Position numbers and translations under genes: made by a program. Below the pieces are notes generated by a model. The model saw only the letters and a program-made list of their open reading frames with translations, ran no database searches and had not been told where the DNA came from. A stretch of DNA of 64,000 bases from Campylobacterales bacterium. Its GTDB lineage: Bacteria; Campylobacterota; Campylobacteria; Campylobacterales; Sulfurimonadaceae. Below are positions 8,562 through 17,133 of this stretch, piece after piece. How positions within the stretch are numbered: the stretch's first letter is position 1; every line of letters begins with the position of its first letter. Location: positions 186,001 through 250,000 of the forward strand of contig JAPLGO010000038.1 in the NCBI GenBank assembly GCA_026390115.1. Direction: 5' to 3'.

Positions 8562-9078
8562 TAATAATGGGCAGAGACAGGATGGACAAGGTAATCAACA
8601 AGCTGGTGGGAATATAAATAATACAACACATAACCACTTTGATGATGCTGTAAGTTTTGATTTAGTGGAAACCGAAAAGATTATCACTGACCTCTATGAA
8701 TTATCTGAAAATATAGAGACAAAAGCAGACTTCACATATGATAGAATAAAAATAGAAGACAAAAATAAACAGAACCAAATGGAAGATTATTTCAGAGCAA
8801 AGATAGAAGAAGATATTGTTTATTTTAAAGAAATTCAACAAGTACTTTATTTGAATGATGAGGATTTTACCGATAGGTTTAAATATATAATTAGAACTAT
8901 AAAAGGTGCAATAATTGCTATAGATAGTAAAGAGGACTTAACTCCAATAAAGATAAATAAAATTATGGGACAATTTTATAAACAAGGTTGGGATTATAAA
9001 AAGAAATTAAAAGCTGAGAGATTGATACATTTTATGTATTTTTCTTGCTTTATAGGAAAAAAAGAGGTGTCAGAATGA
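8554..9078 (+). CDS. ABC-three-component-like protein with N-terminal Q-A-G-G-N motif
   Basis: 174 residues. The N-terminal 30 residues are Gln/Asn/Gly-rich with 'GNQQAGGNINNTTHNHFDD', followed by a helical domain. Its place before a short middle-component-like protein and a DUF2326 ATPase matches the order of ABC-three-component conflict systems described by comparative genomics, where the first protein carries the variable sensor or effector part. It overlaps the next gene by ATGA. The family call rests on context and general pattern, not on a diagnostic motif. Confidence 0.5.
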   Translation: MLDNNGQRQDGQGNQQAGGNINNTTHNHFDDAVSFDLVETEKIITDLYELSENIETKADFTYDRIKIEDKNKQNQMEDYFRAKIEEDIVYFKEIQQVLYLNDEDFTDRFKYIIRTIKGAIIAIDSKEDLTPIKINKIMGQFYKQGWDYKKKLKAERLIHFMYFSCFIGKKEVSE

Positions 9079-9317
9079 TTTTAGCTAATCCATTTGAAGA
9101 CACAAAAAAAAGTGTATTAAATAGTTCTGCAAAAATAATTGATATTGTTTCAAATAGGAAGATATATCAATTTGAGAGGGTTGTGTCAATTGTTGAAAAT
9201 GAGCTGCAAGTCACTTACGATAAAGTTATTTTAGCAATAAATTTTTTATTTATGGTTGGTGCATTAGAATATGATATGCTTGCTGATATGTTGAGTTTAA
9301 AAAATGAAGCTCAGTAA
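9075..9317 (+). CDS. ABC-three-component system middle-component-like protein
   Basis: 80 residues from the ATG at 9075, preceded by AGAGGTG; the frame is open upstream, but this start couples to the previous stop (ATGA). The pattern 'MILANPFEDTKKSVLNSSAKIIDIVS...AINFLFMVGALEYD' is that of the short winged-helix-like middle component (MC6-like) of ABC-three-component systems: a Leu/Ile-rich helix, a basic turn, then 'hhALsFLFhLGhhEh'. These small proteins link the ATPase to its partner. The gene overlaps the ATPase start by 14 nt. Confidence 0.6.
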   Translation: MILANPFEDTKKSVLNSSAKIIDIVSNRKIYQFERVVSIVENELQVTYDKVILAINFLFMVGALEYDMLADMLSLKNEAQ

Positions 9318-11052
9318 ATTATATTCCTCTGATAGTCGTTTTGAAGCGATAATTTTTAATACAAATAATATTAATGCAATATTAGCAACTGGCACAAAGC
9401 CTCATTCTGTTGGAAAAACTACACTTTTTAAGCTTGTGGATTATTGTCTTATAAAAAAGAGTAAGCCAACATTTCTTGAGGCTTCTGTTTTTGAAGATTT
9501 TACTTTTTATCTTGAACTTGAATTAGCATACAATAGTTATATCACTATACGAAGAAAAGTTAAAAAAAGAACAAAAATAGCTATTAAACTGCATAGTTCT
9601 AAAGAAGATTTCACATTATTAGAAGACAGTGAATTTGATATTATAGATGGGTATGACAATGTATTGGCATTTTTCACAGAGAAAATTAATTTTTTAATTA
9701 ATGATAATAATATAGCAAAATATAGAAATTACTTAAGTTATTTTCTTAGAGAAAAAGATGATTTTAGTCACCCATTTATGCTGAACAAATATAAAAAAGG
9801 AACAGATGTAGAATGGAAGACGATAGTAGCATCAATGGTTGGGCTTGATGCTACTATAGTTAGAAGCAAATATAACATAGAAAAAGAGATAGAAAATCTT
9901 GAAAGTGAAATAGCATCGTTAGAAAATAATAGTCATTTTAGTTTATCTGATATAGAGGTAGTTAAAGAAACTCTATTAGTTTTGCAAAATGAATTAAATG
10001 AGAAAGAAACTCTATATAAAAATTTTGATTTTTATTTAAAAGAACATCATATAAATAAAGAACTTGTTGATGAAGTAGAAGAGATAATCGCAAACTTAAA
10101 TAAAGAAAGATATTCATTAGATAAAAAGCAAAAATTAATAGAAAAATCATTAGTAAAAGAGCAAGAGATAGATTTAAAAAAAGTTAAAAAACTGTTTAGT
10201 GAAGTTCATATTCATCTTAGTGAAATGTTAGTGAAAAGTTATGAAGATGTTATTGAGTTTAATAATAAAATCACTAAAGACAGAGAATTATATCTACAAG
10301 CCGAACATCAAAGGATATTAAAACGATTATCTGACATTGATGATATTCTATTAAAAGAGAACAATAAAAGAAAAGAACTTTTGTCTGTTCTTACAGACAC
10401 AGACACATTTCGTAAATTTAAAAACATTGAACAAGAAATTGTAACTATAAAAACAAATATAAATTTAATTGAAGAAAAATATAAAAAACTAAGAGAATAT
10501 AAATGTAAATTGAAAAGAGTTAAAATTTTGAAGAAGCGAAAAAATAAATTGGTTACGAAGCTTGACCACAGCATTAAAATACCAAATGATACGCTGAAAA
10601 CTATTAAAGCTACTTTTAAAAAATTATCAAGAACAGTGCTTGGAGTTGATGCAATGTTAAATATAGCATTGAATAGTAATGATAATTTAGTTTTTGAAAC
10701 CAAAGTAATAGATACTACTGTGGTTCTTGATAATTCCATAGAAGAGGGAGAAGCTTATTCAAGAATGTTCTGTTTTATTTTTGATGCTTCAATAGCTTTA
10801 GCCTATAAAAATCAAAACTTTTTTCATTTTATAGCACACGATGGTTTATTTGACAACTTGGGAGTTGAGTATAAAAAAGGTATTGTAGATGTATTGAATT
10901 TATTAGTTCAAAATGGACTGCAATACATTTTTACATCTATTGAAGATGAAATAGATAATGAAGCGTTTTTATCTTTATGTAAATCTGAGTATTTAGTAAA
11001 AGAACTTGCAGATACAAATACACAAAGATTATTTAGAATGGATACATTTTGA
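9304..11052 (+). CDS. DUF2326 ABC/SMC-type ATPase of an ABC-three-component system
   Basis: 582 residues. The N-terminus ('MKLSKLYSSDSRFEAIIFN...INAILATGTKPHSVGKTTLFKLVDYCL') has the compact Walker A 'HSVGKTT' typical of DUF2326 ATPases. A long coiled coil runs from about residues 190 to 430. The C-terminal part ('FHFIAHDGLFDNLGVEYKKGIVDVLN') carries the D-loop-like 'AHDGLFD' that takes the place of Walker B in this family. By analogy with SMC/RecN proteins it should bind DNA ends or unusual DNA and transmit the signal to its partners. It is very A+T-rich and overlaps its upstream neighbour, consistent with one transcript. Confidence 0.75.
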   Translation: MKLSKLYSSDSRFEAIIFNTNNINAILATGTKPHSVGKTTLFKLVDYCLIKKSKPTFLEASVFEDFTFYLELELAYNSYITIRRKVKKRTKIAIKLHSSKEDFTLLEDSEFDIIDGYDNVLAFFTEKINFLINDNNIAKYRNYLSYFLREKDDFSHPFMLNKYKKGTDVEWKTIVASMVGLDATIVRSKYNIEKEIENLESEIASLENNSHFSLSDIEVVKETLLVLQNELNEKETLYKNFDFYLKEHHINKELVDEVEEIIANLNKERYSLDKKQKLIEKSLVKEQEIDLKKVKKLFSEVHIHLSEMLVKSYEDVIEFNNKITKDRELYLQAEHQRILKRLSDIDDILLKENNKRKELLSVLTDTDTFRKFKNIEQEIVTIKTNINLIEEKYKKLREYKCKLKRVKILKKRKNKLVTKLDHSIKIPNDTLKTIKATFKKLSRTVLGVDAMLNIALNSNDNLVFETKVIDTTVVLDNSIEEGEAYSRMFCFIFDASIALAYKNQNFFHFIAHDGLFDNLGVEYKKGIVDVLNLLVQNGLQYIFTSIEDEIDNEAFLSLCKSEYLVKELADTNTQRLFRMDTF

Positions 11053-11061
11053 GGTTATGTT

Positions 11062-11745
11062 ATGAGTAATTATAAAATATTTTGTGACGAGAGTTGCCAT
11101 TTACAAAATGACAGTTGGGATATTATGTCATTGGGAGCTGTTAAACTTCCTGCTGATGAGTATGAAAAAATCAAAAATGATATAAAAGAGATAAAACTAA
11201 AACATAAAAATCCATTTGAGATAAAATGGACAAAACTTTCTTATAGCAGAATGCCCTTATATAAAGAACTAATAGACTATTTTATAGACTCTCACATGTC
11301 TTTTAGAGTTGTAACGATTATCAATAAACAAGATTTAAATCACAATGCTTTTAATCAAACGCATAGTCAATTTTATTATAAAACTTACTATTTAGTGTTA
11401 AAGAAGATAATGAATGAAAATGATAAATATCAAGTGTATATGGATTTAAAAGATACGAGAGGCAAAGAAGCACTCATAAATCTCATAGAAGTATTTCAAA
11501 AATCACACGAACTTCCAACTCCATTTATGCAACATATAAGAGCGGATGAGTCTCAACTGTTGCAATTAACTGATTTATTTACTGGTGCAGTTTCTTATAA
11601 AATGAGAAATCTAAAAGGTAGTAAAATAAAATTAGAGATAATAGAGTACATTGAAAAACGCTTAAGCATACAACTAAATACAACATCAAGTTATGGTTAT
11701 GAAAAATTCAATAGATTTATTCAAGACCCAAAAAAGGTTAAATAG
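11062..11745 (+). CDS. DUF3800 protein (RNase H-like fold)
   Basis: 227 residues. The family's acidic positions are present: 'FCDES' near the N-terminus, 'YMDLKDTR' in the middle and 'ADESQLLQLTDLFTGAV' near the end. DUF3800 is predicted to adopt an RNase H-like fold and is frequent in defence islands and mobile elements. A GAGG ribosome site precedes the ATG. It directly follows the DUF2326 ATPase (9-nt gap) and overlaps the next gene by one base, so it belongs to the same cassette. Nuclease activity is inferred, not shown. Confidence 0.75.
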   Translation: MSNYKIFCDESCHLQNDSWDIMSLGAVKLPADEYEKIKNDIKEIKLKHKNPFEIKWTKLSYSRMPLYKELIDYFIDSHMSFRVVTIINKQDLNHNAFNQTHSQFYYKTYYLVLKKIMNENDKYQVYMDLKDTRGKEALINLIEVFQKSHELPTPFMQHIRADESQLLQLTDLFTGAVSYKMRNLKGSKIKLEIIEYIEKRLSIQLNTTSSYGYEKFNRFIQDPKKVK

Positions 11746-12275
11746 TGCAAGATTTGCCTTTGATACTTAGCGATGAAACGAAAATCAATGCCGTTGATAT
11801 TGAAACACTCTATAAAATATTTAAGAAAGACTTTATAGATAATCAAGCTATTTTAAACATCAACTCCATTAACTATATTATAACTGTTAAGCCTGAAATT
11901 AATTGTGATTGTCCATTTGCTATGGGCAATAAGCCTGAGCGATTTTGGCACATTATTACGAAAAAAGAATATGACTCAAAAAAAAGAAACAACCCTTGTC
12001 CAGAAGACAAGGAAAAAAATAGAGTTTATTCTGCATCAAGAGCAAAAAGAATTCATTGGATAAAACAAACTATTGATAATGTTGCAAATGAGCATATAAA
12101 ATATTTTTTTGAAGATTATGGAGAGCCAACACATTTTATTTGGGATACTAAAAGATTTTTTATTGTTTTAATTAAACATCTTGGGCTAACCAACAATTTA
12201 CTTGTAACGGCATATCCAGTTCATAAGAATAAATATAGAGATTATAAGGCAAGGCTTAAAAAATATGAAAGCTGA
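11745..12275 (+). CDS. Unknown protein, possibly BECR-fold RNase-like
   Basis: 176 residues with a GTG start overlapping the DUF3800 stop (TAGTG). The C-terminal half reads 'ASRAKRIHWIKQTIDN....EPTHFIWDTKRFFIVLIKHLGL.NNLLVTAYPVHKNKYRDYKARLKKYE'. A basic 'R-x-x-W-I' helix followed by strands ending in 'LLVTAYPV' resembles phage-type Barnase-EndoU-ColicinE5/D-RelE (BECR) nucleases. The N-terminal half contains 'CDCPF' and 'NPCPEDK', which hint at a bound metal. This would make it a toxin-like effector of the cassette. The family is not certain. Confidence 0.4.
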   Translation: MQDLPLILSDETKINAVDIETLYKIFKKDFIDNQAILNINSINYIITVKPEINCDCPFAMGNKPERFWHIITKKEYDSKKRNNPCPEDKEKNRVYSASRAKRIHWIKQTIDNVANEHIKYFFEDYGEPTHFIWDTKRFFIVLIKHLGLTNNLLVTAYPVHKNKYRDYKARLKKYES

Positions 12276-12438
12276 TGAAGAATTTAACATCGCATTGGTA
12301 CGGCTGGGCGATGTTATCCAGCCACCTGCGGGTGAATATCTAAGAGATATTCCCCTATACCATTTGGTATATCAAGATGTGGCATTGTACTGTAAAAAAA
12401 TTAAAGAGTTACTGATGTATTTATATTACATTCTTTAA
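12265..12438 (+). CDS. Small ORF between unknown gene and hsdR
   Basis: 57 codons from the ATG at 12265, which overlaps the end of the preceding gene by 11 nt; AAGG lies about 10 nt upstream. The predicted peptide runs from 'MKADEEFNIALVRLGDVIQPP' to 'YQDVALYCKKIKELLMYLYYIL', with a basic hydrophobic tail. The stop is 33 nt before hsdR. The tight overlap in an operon of overlapping genes favours a real gene, possibly an immunity partner for the preceding protein, but no family is recognised. Confidence 0.4.
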   Translation: MKADEEFNIALVRLGDVIQPPAGEYLRDIPLYHLVYQDVALYCKKIKELLMYLYYIL

Positions 12439-12471
12439 TGTGTAAAAAAGAAACATTAAAAAGGCGAAAGC

Positions 12472-15447
12472 ATGACAGAACTTAAAGAAATTAACTTAGA
12501 AGAATTTATTGAAAATCATCTGCTTGATGCGAATAATCAGAGAGATGAAAAACACAGATATGAAAAAAGAAATTATCATGACTACAACAGAGAACTATGT
12601 TTAGATAGTGAGCTTTTGTTTAGATTTTTAGAAGATACTCAAAATGACGAGCTGAATAAACTAAAAACTATCTATGGTAATGCTTATAAAACTAATATTA
12701 TGAGACGGCTTTTTAAGCAGATACAATCTAAAACTATTGTTGAAGTGCTTAAGGATGGCATCAAAGATAATGGCATCAAGCTTATCTTAGCTTATGATAA
12801 ACCTAACTCTATTTTGAATGAAGAGACGCAAGTAAAATATTCTAAAAATATATTTTCAGTTATGAGACAAGTGCATTTTAGTCTGAAAAATGAAAAATCT
12901 CTTGATATGGTTCTGTTTTTAAATGGGCTACCAATAATTACTCTTGAACTTAAAAATGAGCTTACTGGTCAAAATGTTAATGATGCAAAAACACAGTATA
13001 AAGAGGACAGAGATCCAAGTGAAGAGCTTTTTAAATTTGGCAGGTGTCTGGTTCATTTTGCAGTAGATACGAGTTTAGTATTTATGACAACTAAACTTAA
13101 TGGTGCTAAAACATTTTTCTTACCATTTAATAAAGGCTTAAATGCTGGAACAGCTGAAAAAGGTGTAAAAAGAGGTGCTGGTAATCCACCAAGTGACGGT
13201 TTAAAAACAGCATATCTTTGGGAAAATATATTTCATAAAGACACATTGATAGATATAGTTAAAAACTACACTCAGTATATAGAAGAAAAAGACAAAGACA
13301 CTAAAAAAATTAGTAAAAAAATTATCTTCCCAAGATTTCATCAACTTGATGTTGTGACTAAACTGCTTAATCATACAAAAGATAAAGGTGTAGGAGAAAG
13401 ATACCTTATTCAACACTCCGCAGGCTCAGGTAAGTCAAATAGTATATCTTGGTTAGCTCATAAGCTTGTTAGCCATATGGATACATCTAATACTAAACCC
13501 ATATTTGACAGTGTTATTGTAGTAACAGATAGAACAATATTAGATAAACAGATACAAGACAATATTTCGTCTTTTGCAAAAATTAAAGATGTCGTAGAAC
13601 CTATTACAAATGGGAGTAAGCATTTAAAGCAATCGTTAAAAGATGGCAAGAAAATTATTATCTCTACAATACAAAAATTCCCATACATCGTTAATGACAT
13701 TGGCGATTTGTCTGATAAGAACTTTGCCATTATTATAGATGAAGCTCACAGCTCAACAAGTGGTTCAACTATGCAAGGTATGGGCAAATCAATTTCAAAT
13801 TCAGATGAAGAAGAACTTACCCTTGAAGATGAAATAGTCGCAATTATAAAAGCTAAAAAGCTACAAAAAAATGCTTCTTATTTTGCTTTTACAGCTACAC
13901 CAAAAGAGAAGACCTTGGAACTTTTTGGCACAAGAACAGATGACGGCGAATATGTTCCATTTCATTTATACAGTATGAAACAAGCTATAGAAGAAAACTT
14001 CATACTTGATGTTTTAAAAAACTATACAACATATGACAGTTATTATAAATTACTTAGTGCAATAGAAAATGACCCTAAATATGACAGAAAAAGAGCTTCT
14101 CGAAAGTTAAAGCATTATGTAGAAACTCAAAATATAACCATTGATAAAAAGATACAGATAGTTGGTGACCATTTTTTTGATAATGTAATTAAAAAAATAA
14201 AAGGTCAAGCAAAGGCTATGATAGTTACGCAGTCAAGACAAGAAGCTGTTGAATATTTTATGTCACTCAACAAATACCTAAAAGATAACAATCAACCTTA
14301 TAAAGCAATAGTTGCATTTTCTGGAACTGTAAAGCTTGATGATGAAGAATATACAGAGGGCAAATTAAATGGTTTTGGTGATGCTAAAACAAAAGAGGAA
14401 TTCGATACGGATAAATATAAATTTTTAGTTGTAGCTGATAAATACCAAACTGGATTTGACCAGCCAAAATTACACACGATGTATGTATTTAAAAAACTTG
14501 GTGGTGTTAAGTGTGTTCAAACACTTTCACGACTTAATCGTGTTATGCCAAATAAAAATGAAACATTTGTTCTTGATTTTTACAATAATCACGATGATAT
14601 TTATGAGTCATTTAAAGATTATTATGAGATGACATCATTAGAAGGCAAAACAGATCCCAATAAGCTGTTTGATTTAGTAGATACATTAAACAAATTCAAT
14701 GTTTATGATGATGAATTGGTTGAAAAATTTGTCGAGGCAATTTTGACGAATAAAAAAGAAGATGTAATACATTCACTTTTGGATAGTGCCGTTGAAAAAT
14801 TTATAGAGTTAGATAAAGATACAAAGATAGAGTTTAAAGGCAAGGTTCAATCATTTTTGCGACTATACTCATTTTTAGTTCAAATTATACCTTTTCAGGA
14901 TGAAAATATTGATATTGAAAAAAGATATATGCTGTTAAGTAAGCTTTATTCAAAGTTAGAGATTGAAAAGGATGAAGACCTCTCAAAAGGGATCCTTGAC
15001 AATATAGATTATGACAGTTATAGAATACAATTAAATGATATAAAAAATATCGGACTTGGTGGCGATGGAGTGCTAAAGCCTATGACCACTGACGGCAGTG
15101 GTGGAACAGGAGAAGTTGAAATAGATGTGTTATCCAATATTTTACAAACATTTAATGATAAATTTGGAAATATAGATTTTGGGGAAGATGATAAAGTTAA
15201 ACGACTTGTTCAAAATATAAGTGATGATATTAGAACTAATAGTGACTTTGTAAAAGCAACAACAAACACGGATAGACAAAACATGAAAGTCGTATTTGAA
15301 GATGTAGCTACCGATACAATTCAAGACTATTTTATGGGTGATGGATTTAAAATTTATAAAGAATTTACAAATAATGATGAGTTTAAAAAAGTGTTTTTAG
15401 CTCAACTTTTTGAAAAAATTTCTTATGATATGGGAATAATAAGATAG
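12472..15447 (+). CDS. hsdR: Type I restriction enzyme, R subunit
   Basis: 991 residues. The N-terminal nuclease domain has D145 and 'ITLELKNELTGQ' (E-x-K at 159-161) of the PD-(D/E)XK fold. The superfamily-2 motor has Walker A 'SAGSGKS' (about 316-322), 'IIDEAHSS' (near 421), 'FTATPKE' and 'QTLSRLNRVMPNK'. It translocates DNA and cuts unmethylated targets in complex with HsdM and HsdS. An AAAGGCGAAAG site precedes the ATG. The seven-gene insertion separating it from hsdS is unusual, but the M-S-R order is intact and all subunits are full length. Confidence 0.92.
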   Translation: MTELKEINLEEFIENHLLDANNQRDEKHRYEKRNYHDYNRELCLDSELLFRFLEDTQNDELNKLKTIYGNAYKTNIMRRLFKQIQSKTIVEVLKDGIKDNGIKLILAYDKPNSILNEETQVKYSKNIFSVMRQVHFSLKNEKSLDMVLFLNGLPIITLELKNELTGQNVNDAKTQYKEDRDPSEELFKFGRCLVHFAVDTSLVFMTTKLNGAKTFFLPFNKGLNAGTAEKGVKRGAGNPPSDGLKTAYLWENIFHKDTLIDIVKNYTQYIEEKDKDTKKISKKIIFPRFHQLDVVTKLLNHTKDKGVGERYLIQHSAGSGKSNSISWLAHKLVSHMDTSNTKPIFDSVIVVTDRTILDKQIQDNISSFAKIKDVVEPITNGSKHLKQSLKDGKKIIISTIQKFPYIVNDIGDLSDKNFAIIIDEAHSSTSGSTMQGMGKSISNSDEEELTLEDEIVAIIKAKKLQKNASYFAFTATPKEKTLELFGTRTDDGEYVPFHLYSMKQAIEENFILDVLKNYTTYDSYYKLLSAIENDPKYDRKRASRKLKHYVETQNITIDKKIQIVGDHFFDNVIKKIKGQAKAMIVTQSRQEAVEYFMSLNKYLKDNNQPYKAIVAFSGTVKLDDEEYTEGKLNGFGDAKTKEEFDTDKYKFLVVADKYQTGFDQPKLHTMYVFKKLGGVKCVQTLSRLNRVMPNKNETFVLDFYNNHDDIYESFKDYYEMTSLEGKTDPNKLFDLVDTLNKFNVYDDELVEKFVEAILTNKKEDVIHSLLDSAVEKFIELDKDTKIEFKGKVQSFLRLYSFLVQIIPFQDENIDIEKRYMLLSKLYSKLEIEKDEDLSKGILDNIDYDSYRIQLNDIKNIGLGGDGVLKPMTTDGSGGTGEVEIDVLSNILQTFNDKFGNIDFGEDDKVKRLVQNISDDIRTNSDFVKATTNTDRQNMKVVFEDVATDTIQDYFMGDGFKIYKEFTNNDEFKKVFLAQLFEKISYDMGIIR

Positions 15448-15555
15448 ATGGATTTCAGAAATTTATAAAAGTAGGTACCATGATTTAGTTGCAGAAATTA
15501 TGGTGAAAAATATTTTATGATTTAATTTCTTTCAAAAATTATCTTCATTCATTCA
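15448..15555. other. Short A+T-rich spacer after hsdR
   Basis: About 100 bases between the hsdR stop and the first structured leader. No ORF, hairpin terminator or repeat stands out. It marks the change from the defence half to the transfer half of the element. Confidence 0.4.
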
Positions 15556-15978
15556 AAAAAAAGGAGCAATCCCCTTTTAATCCCCAAAAGCATCTTCGAT
15601 GATCTAAAACGCTACGCTCCGACAAAGAGCAAAATCTAATTTACTCTATTTTTTTAACAAAAAGACTAAACACAATTTAATCAAATCTTCATTCATGCAA
15701 ATGCATCTTCTGTTAGTCAAAGCTTTGAGTCATTTAACTTTAATTTATTTAAACTGAATTATTTTCTGAAATTGTTACTCAATTTATAGAAATAATCAAG
15801 TTGTAAAATATTACATACAATCCTCGAAAGCCCGAAGAACTAACAGAAGAAGCAAAGCTTCAATGAGAGAAAAATTTGAGGAAAAAGGTATTTAGTCTTT
15901 TTAAAAAATAGAAAGATTAGATACAAGAAACCCTCAGAATCTTCAAAAAAAGCAAATCAAATCAAAAAGGATTCAGAA
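15556..15978 (+). promoter_or_regulatory. Structured leader C (upstream of ArdC-like gene)
   Basis: Long non-coding leader. In order: a CCCCTTTTAATCCCC box with a small hairpin (CATC-TTC-GATG at 15591-15601); an outer 11-bp perfect stem CTTCTGTTAGT (15707-15717) pairing with 15839-15849; inside it an A+T-rich hairpin (about 15757-15774 with 15781-15797); then a 13-bp stem 15888-15900/15912-15924 (two G-T pairs). It ends with the box ACCCTCAGAATCTT (15929-15942) before the gene's ribosome site. Leaders A and B share this architecture with different paired bases. It is either a single-stranded-DNA promoter or a structured RNA. Confidence 0.5.
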
Positions 15979-16380
15979 ATGAACACAAACACAAATACAC
16001 CAGTAGTAGAAACAACAGTTGCTCCAGTAGCTCAAAGACATTACAAAAAAACAGTAATCGAAATGTACACAGAGGCGGTTGACAAAGCAGTATCAAGCAA
16101 AAAAAGTGCTACACAACTAAGTGCGTCAGGACATGAATATTCAGGCTTAAATAAAGCAATTCTAAATGAAGCAAAAGCTGAACTTGGCTTCAAAAGCAAC
16201 AAATGGTTCTCCACAAAACAGATGCAAGAAGCAAACTTAGTTGCAAAATTTGAAAATGACTTTGGAGTAATCTTGTTCTCGACCATTCTAAAAGAGATAG
16301 AAGGCTCTAAGAAAAAAACAAAAGTTATCAAATACTATCGTGTGTTCAATGAAGATTCATTGGAAAATCTACCACTTTAA
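15979..16380 (+). CDS. Hypothetical accessory protein with ArdC-like terminal pattern
   Basis: 133 residues, ATG preceded by AAGGATT. A Thr/Asn/Val-rich N-terminus (about 18 residues) is followed by a basic helical part. The C-terminus ('FGVILFSTILKEIEGSKKKTKVIKYYRVFNEDSL') resembles the 'KK-x-K-h-x-Y-Y-x-V-F-N' segment of ArdC-type single-strand DNA-binding domains. That fits a role in protecting incoming DNA, as for ArdC encoded later in the element, but the zinc-protease half is absent. A short terminator follows. Confidence 0.4.
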   Translation: MNTNTNTPVVETTVAPVAQRHYKKTVIEMYTEAVDKAVSSKKSATQLSASGHEYSGLNKAILNEAKAELGFKSNKWFSTKQMQEANLVAKFENDFGVILFSTILKEIEGSKKKTKVIKYYRVFNEDSLENLPL

Positions 16381-16381
16381 G

Positions 16382-16400
16382 CCCCATACTTTGGGGTTTT
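16382..16400 (+). terminator. Intrinsic terminator-like hairpin
   Basis: CCCCA at 16382-16386 pairs with TGGGG at 16392-16396, followed by TTTT. It sits right after the stop of the preceding gene, so it is a weak intrinsic terminator candidate. Confidence 0.5.
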
Positions 16401-16432
16401 ACATTCAAAAATTAAAACTAAAAGGGTTATAA

Positions 16433-16720
16433 ATGAGTTTACTTACACAAAAACAAGCGAGCAGAGTTCCAGCACTTTACACTCAGGAAGATGTCAAAGA
16501 TCCAATCGTTTATTTAAAAATTAGTTGCCTTCATAGCTTTTGGCTCATCACAGAATTAGATGCGAACAAAGAACTTGGCTTTGGATTCTGTCAAATATTT
16601 GAAGGTGGTGGAGAGCTTGGATATGTGAGCCTCAAAGAGATAGAAGATTTGCCATATCCAATAACGATAGTAGAGATGGAAAAACCGCTATCAGCTCTAA
16701 AAAAGGAACTCAACCTATGA
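16433..16720 (+). CDS. DUF2958 domain protein
   Basis: 95 residues beginning 'MSLLTQKQASRVPALYTQEDVKDPIVYLKIS', with 'FGFCQIFEGGGELGYVSLKEIEDL' in the middle. These are the signature segments of DUF2958, a small single-domain family typical of conjugative and mobilizable elements, often near ArdC-type antirestriction genes. Its biochemical role is unknown. An 8-bp perfect hairpin spans the stop codon (16705-16712 with 16718-16725). Confidence 0.75.
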   Translation: MSLLTQKQASRVPALYTQEDVKDPIVYLKISCLHSFWLITELDANKELGFGFCQIFEGGGELGYVSLKEIEDLPYPITIVEMEKPLSALKKELNL

Positions 16721-16770
16721 GTTCCACAAAGGAGATATGTAAAACGCATTTCACATACCAGAAAATTATC

Positions 16771-17133
16771 TCTAAGCCCATCCCCTTAACCCTACCATAG
16801 TCATGCAAGCATGACAAAAAATCTTTATTAATTTAAATTTTTAAACAGAAAAAGTCTCAATCAACTTGCTTAACAATCCATCATAGTTATCAGTTATGTT
16901 TTTAAGTGTTTCACTTTACATCAAGAAAACTTATAAGAAAAATCAATATTCATTAATTTTTTTCTAAGTTTTTTGATAGCTCAACACAGCATAAAAAGCA
17001 TACCTGAGAAACTAAAACGGAAGAAAGTTAAGCAAAAGAGAGGTTCTGACTTTTTCTTGAAATTTGAATTAAGAAAGAGGAAAAAGCACCCTTCAAAATC
17101 TTAACAAAAGAAAATTCAATTAAGGAAGAGAAG
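16771..17133 (+). promoter_or_regulatory. Structured leader A (upstream of DUF7222-like gene)
   Basis: 413 bases separate the flanking genes, and most of them fold. In order: a CCCCTTAACCC box; a small hairpin GTCATG-CAAG-CATGAC (16800-16815); an outer 9-bp stem TTGCTTAAC (16866-16874) with 17027-17035; inside it a stem CAGTTATGTTTTT with 16994-17006 and a long imperfect A+T-rich stem (about 16921-16942 with 16956-16976); then a tail hairpin (17050-17058 with 17071-17086); finally the box CACCCTTCAAAATCTTA. It aligns with leader B along its whole length, with compensatory changes in the stems. Confidence 0.55.

Noticed and set aside
12280-12340. Terminator before hsdR (AACATCGC ... GCGATGTT)
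   Set aside because: The inverted repeat lies within the small ORF and has no T tract; it would also cut hsdR off from its operon.
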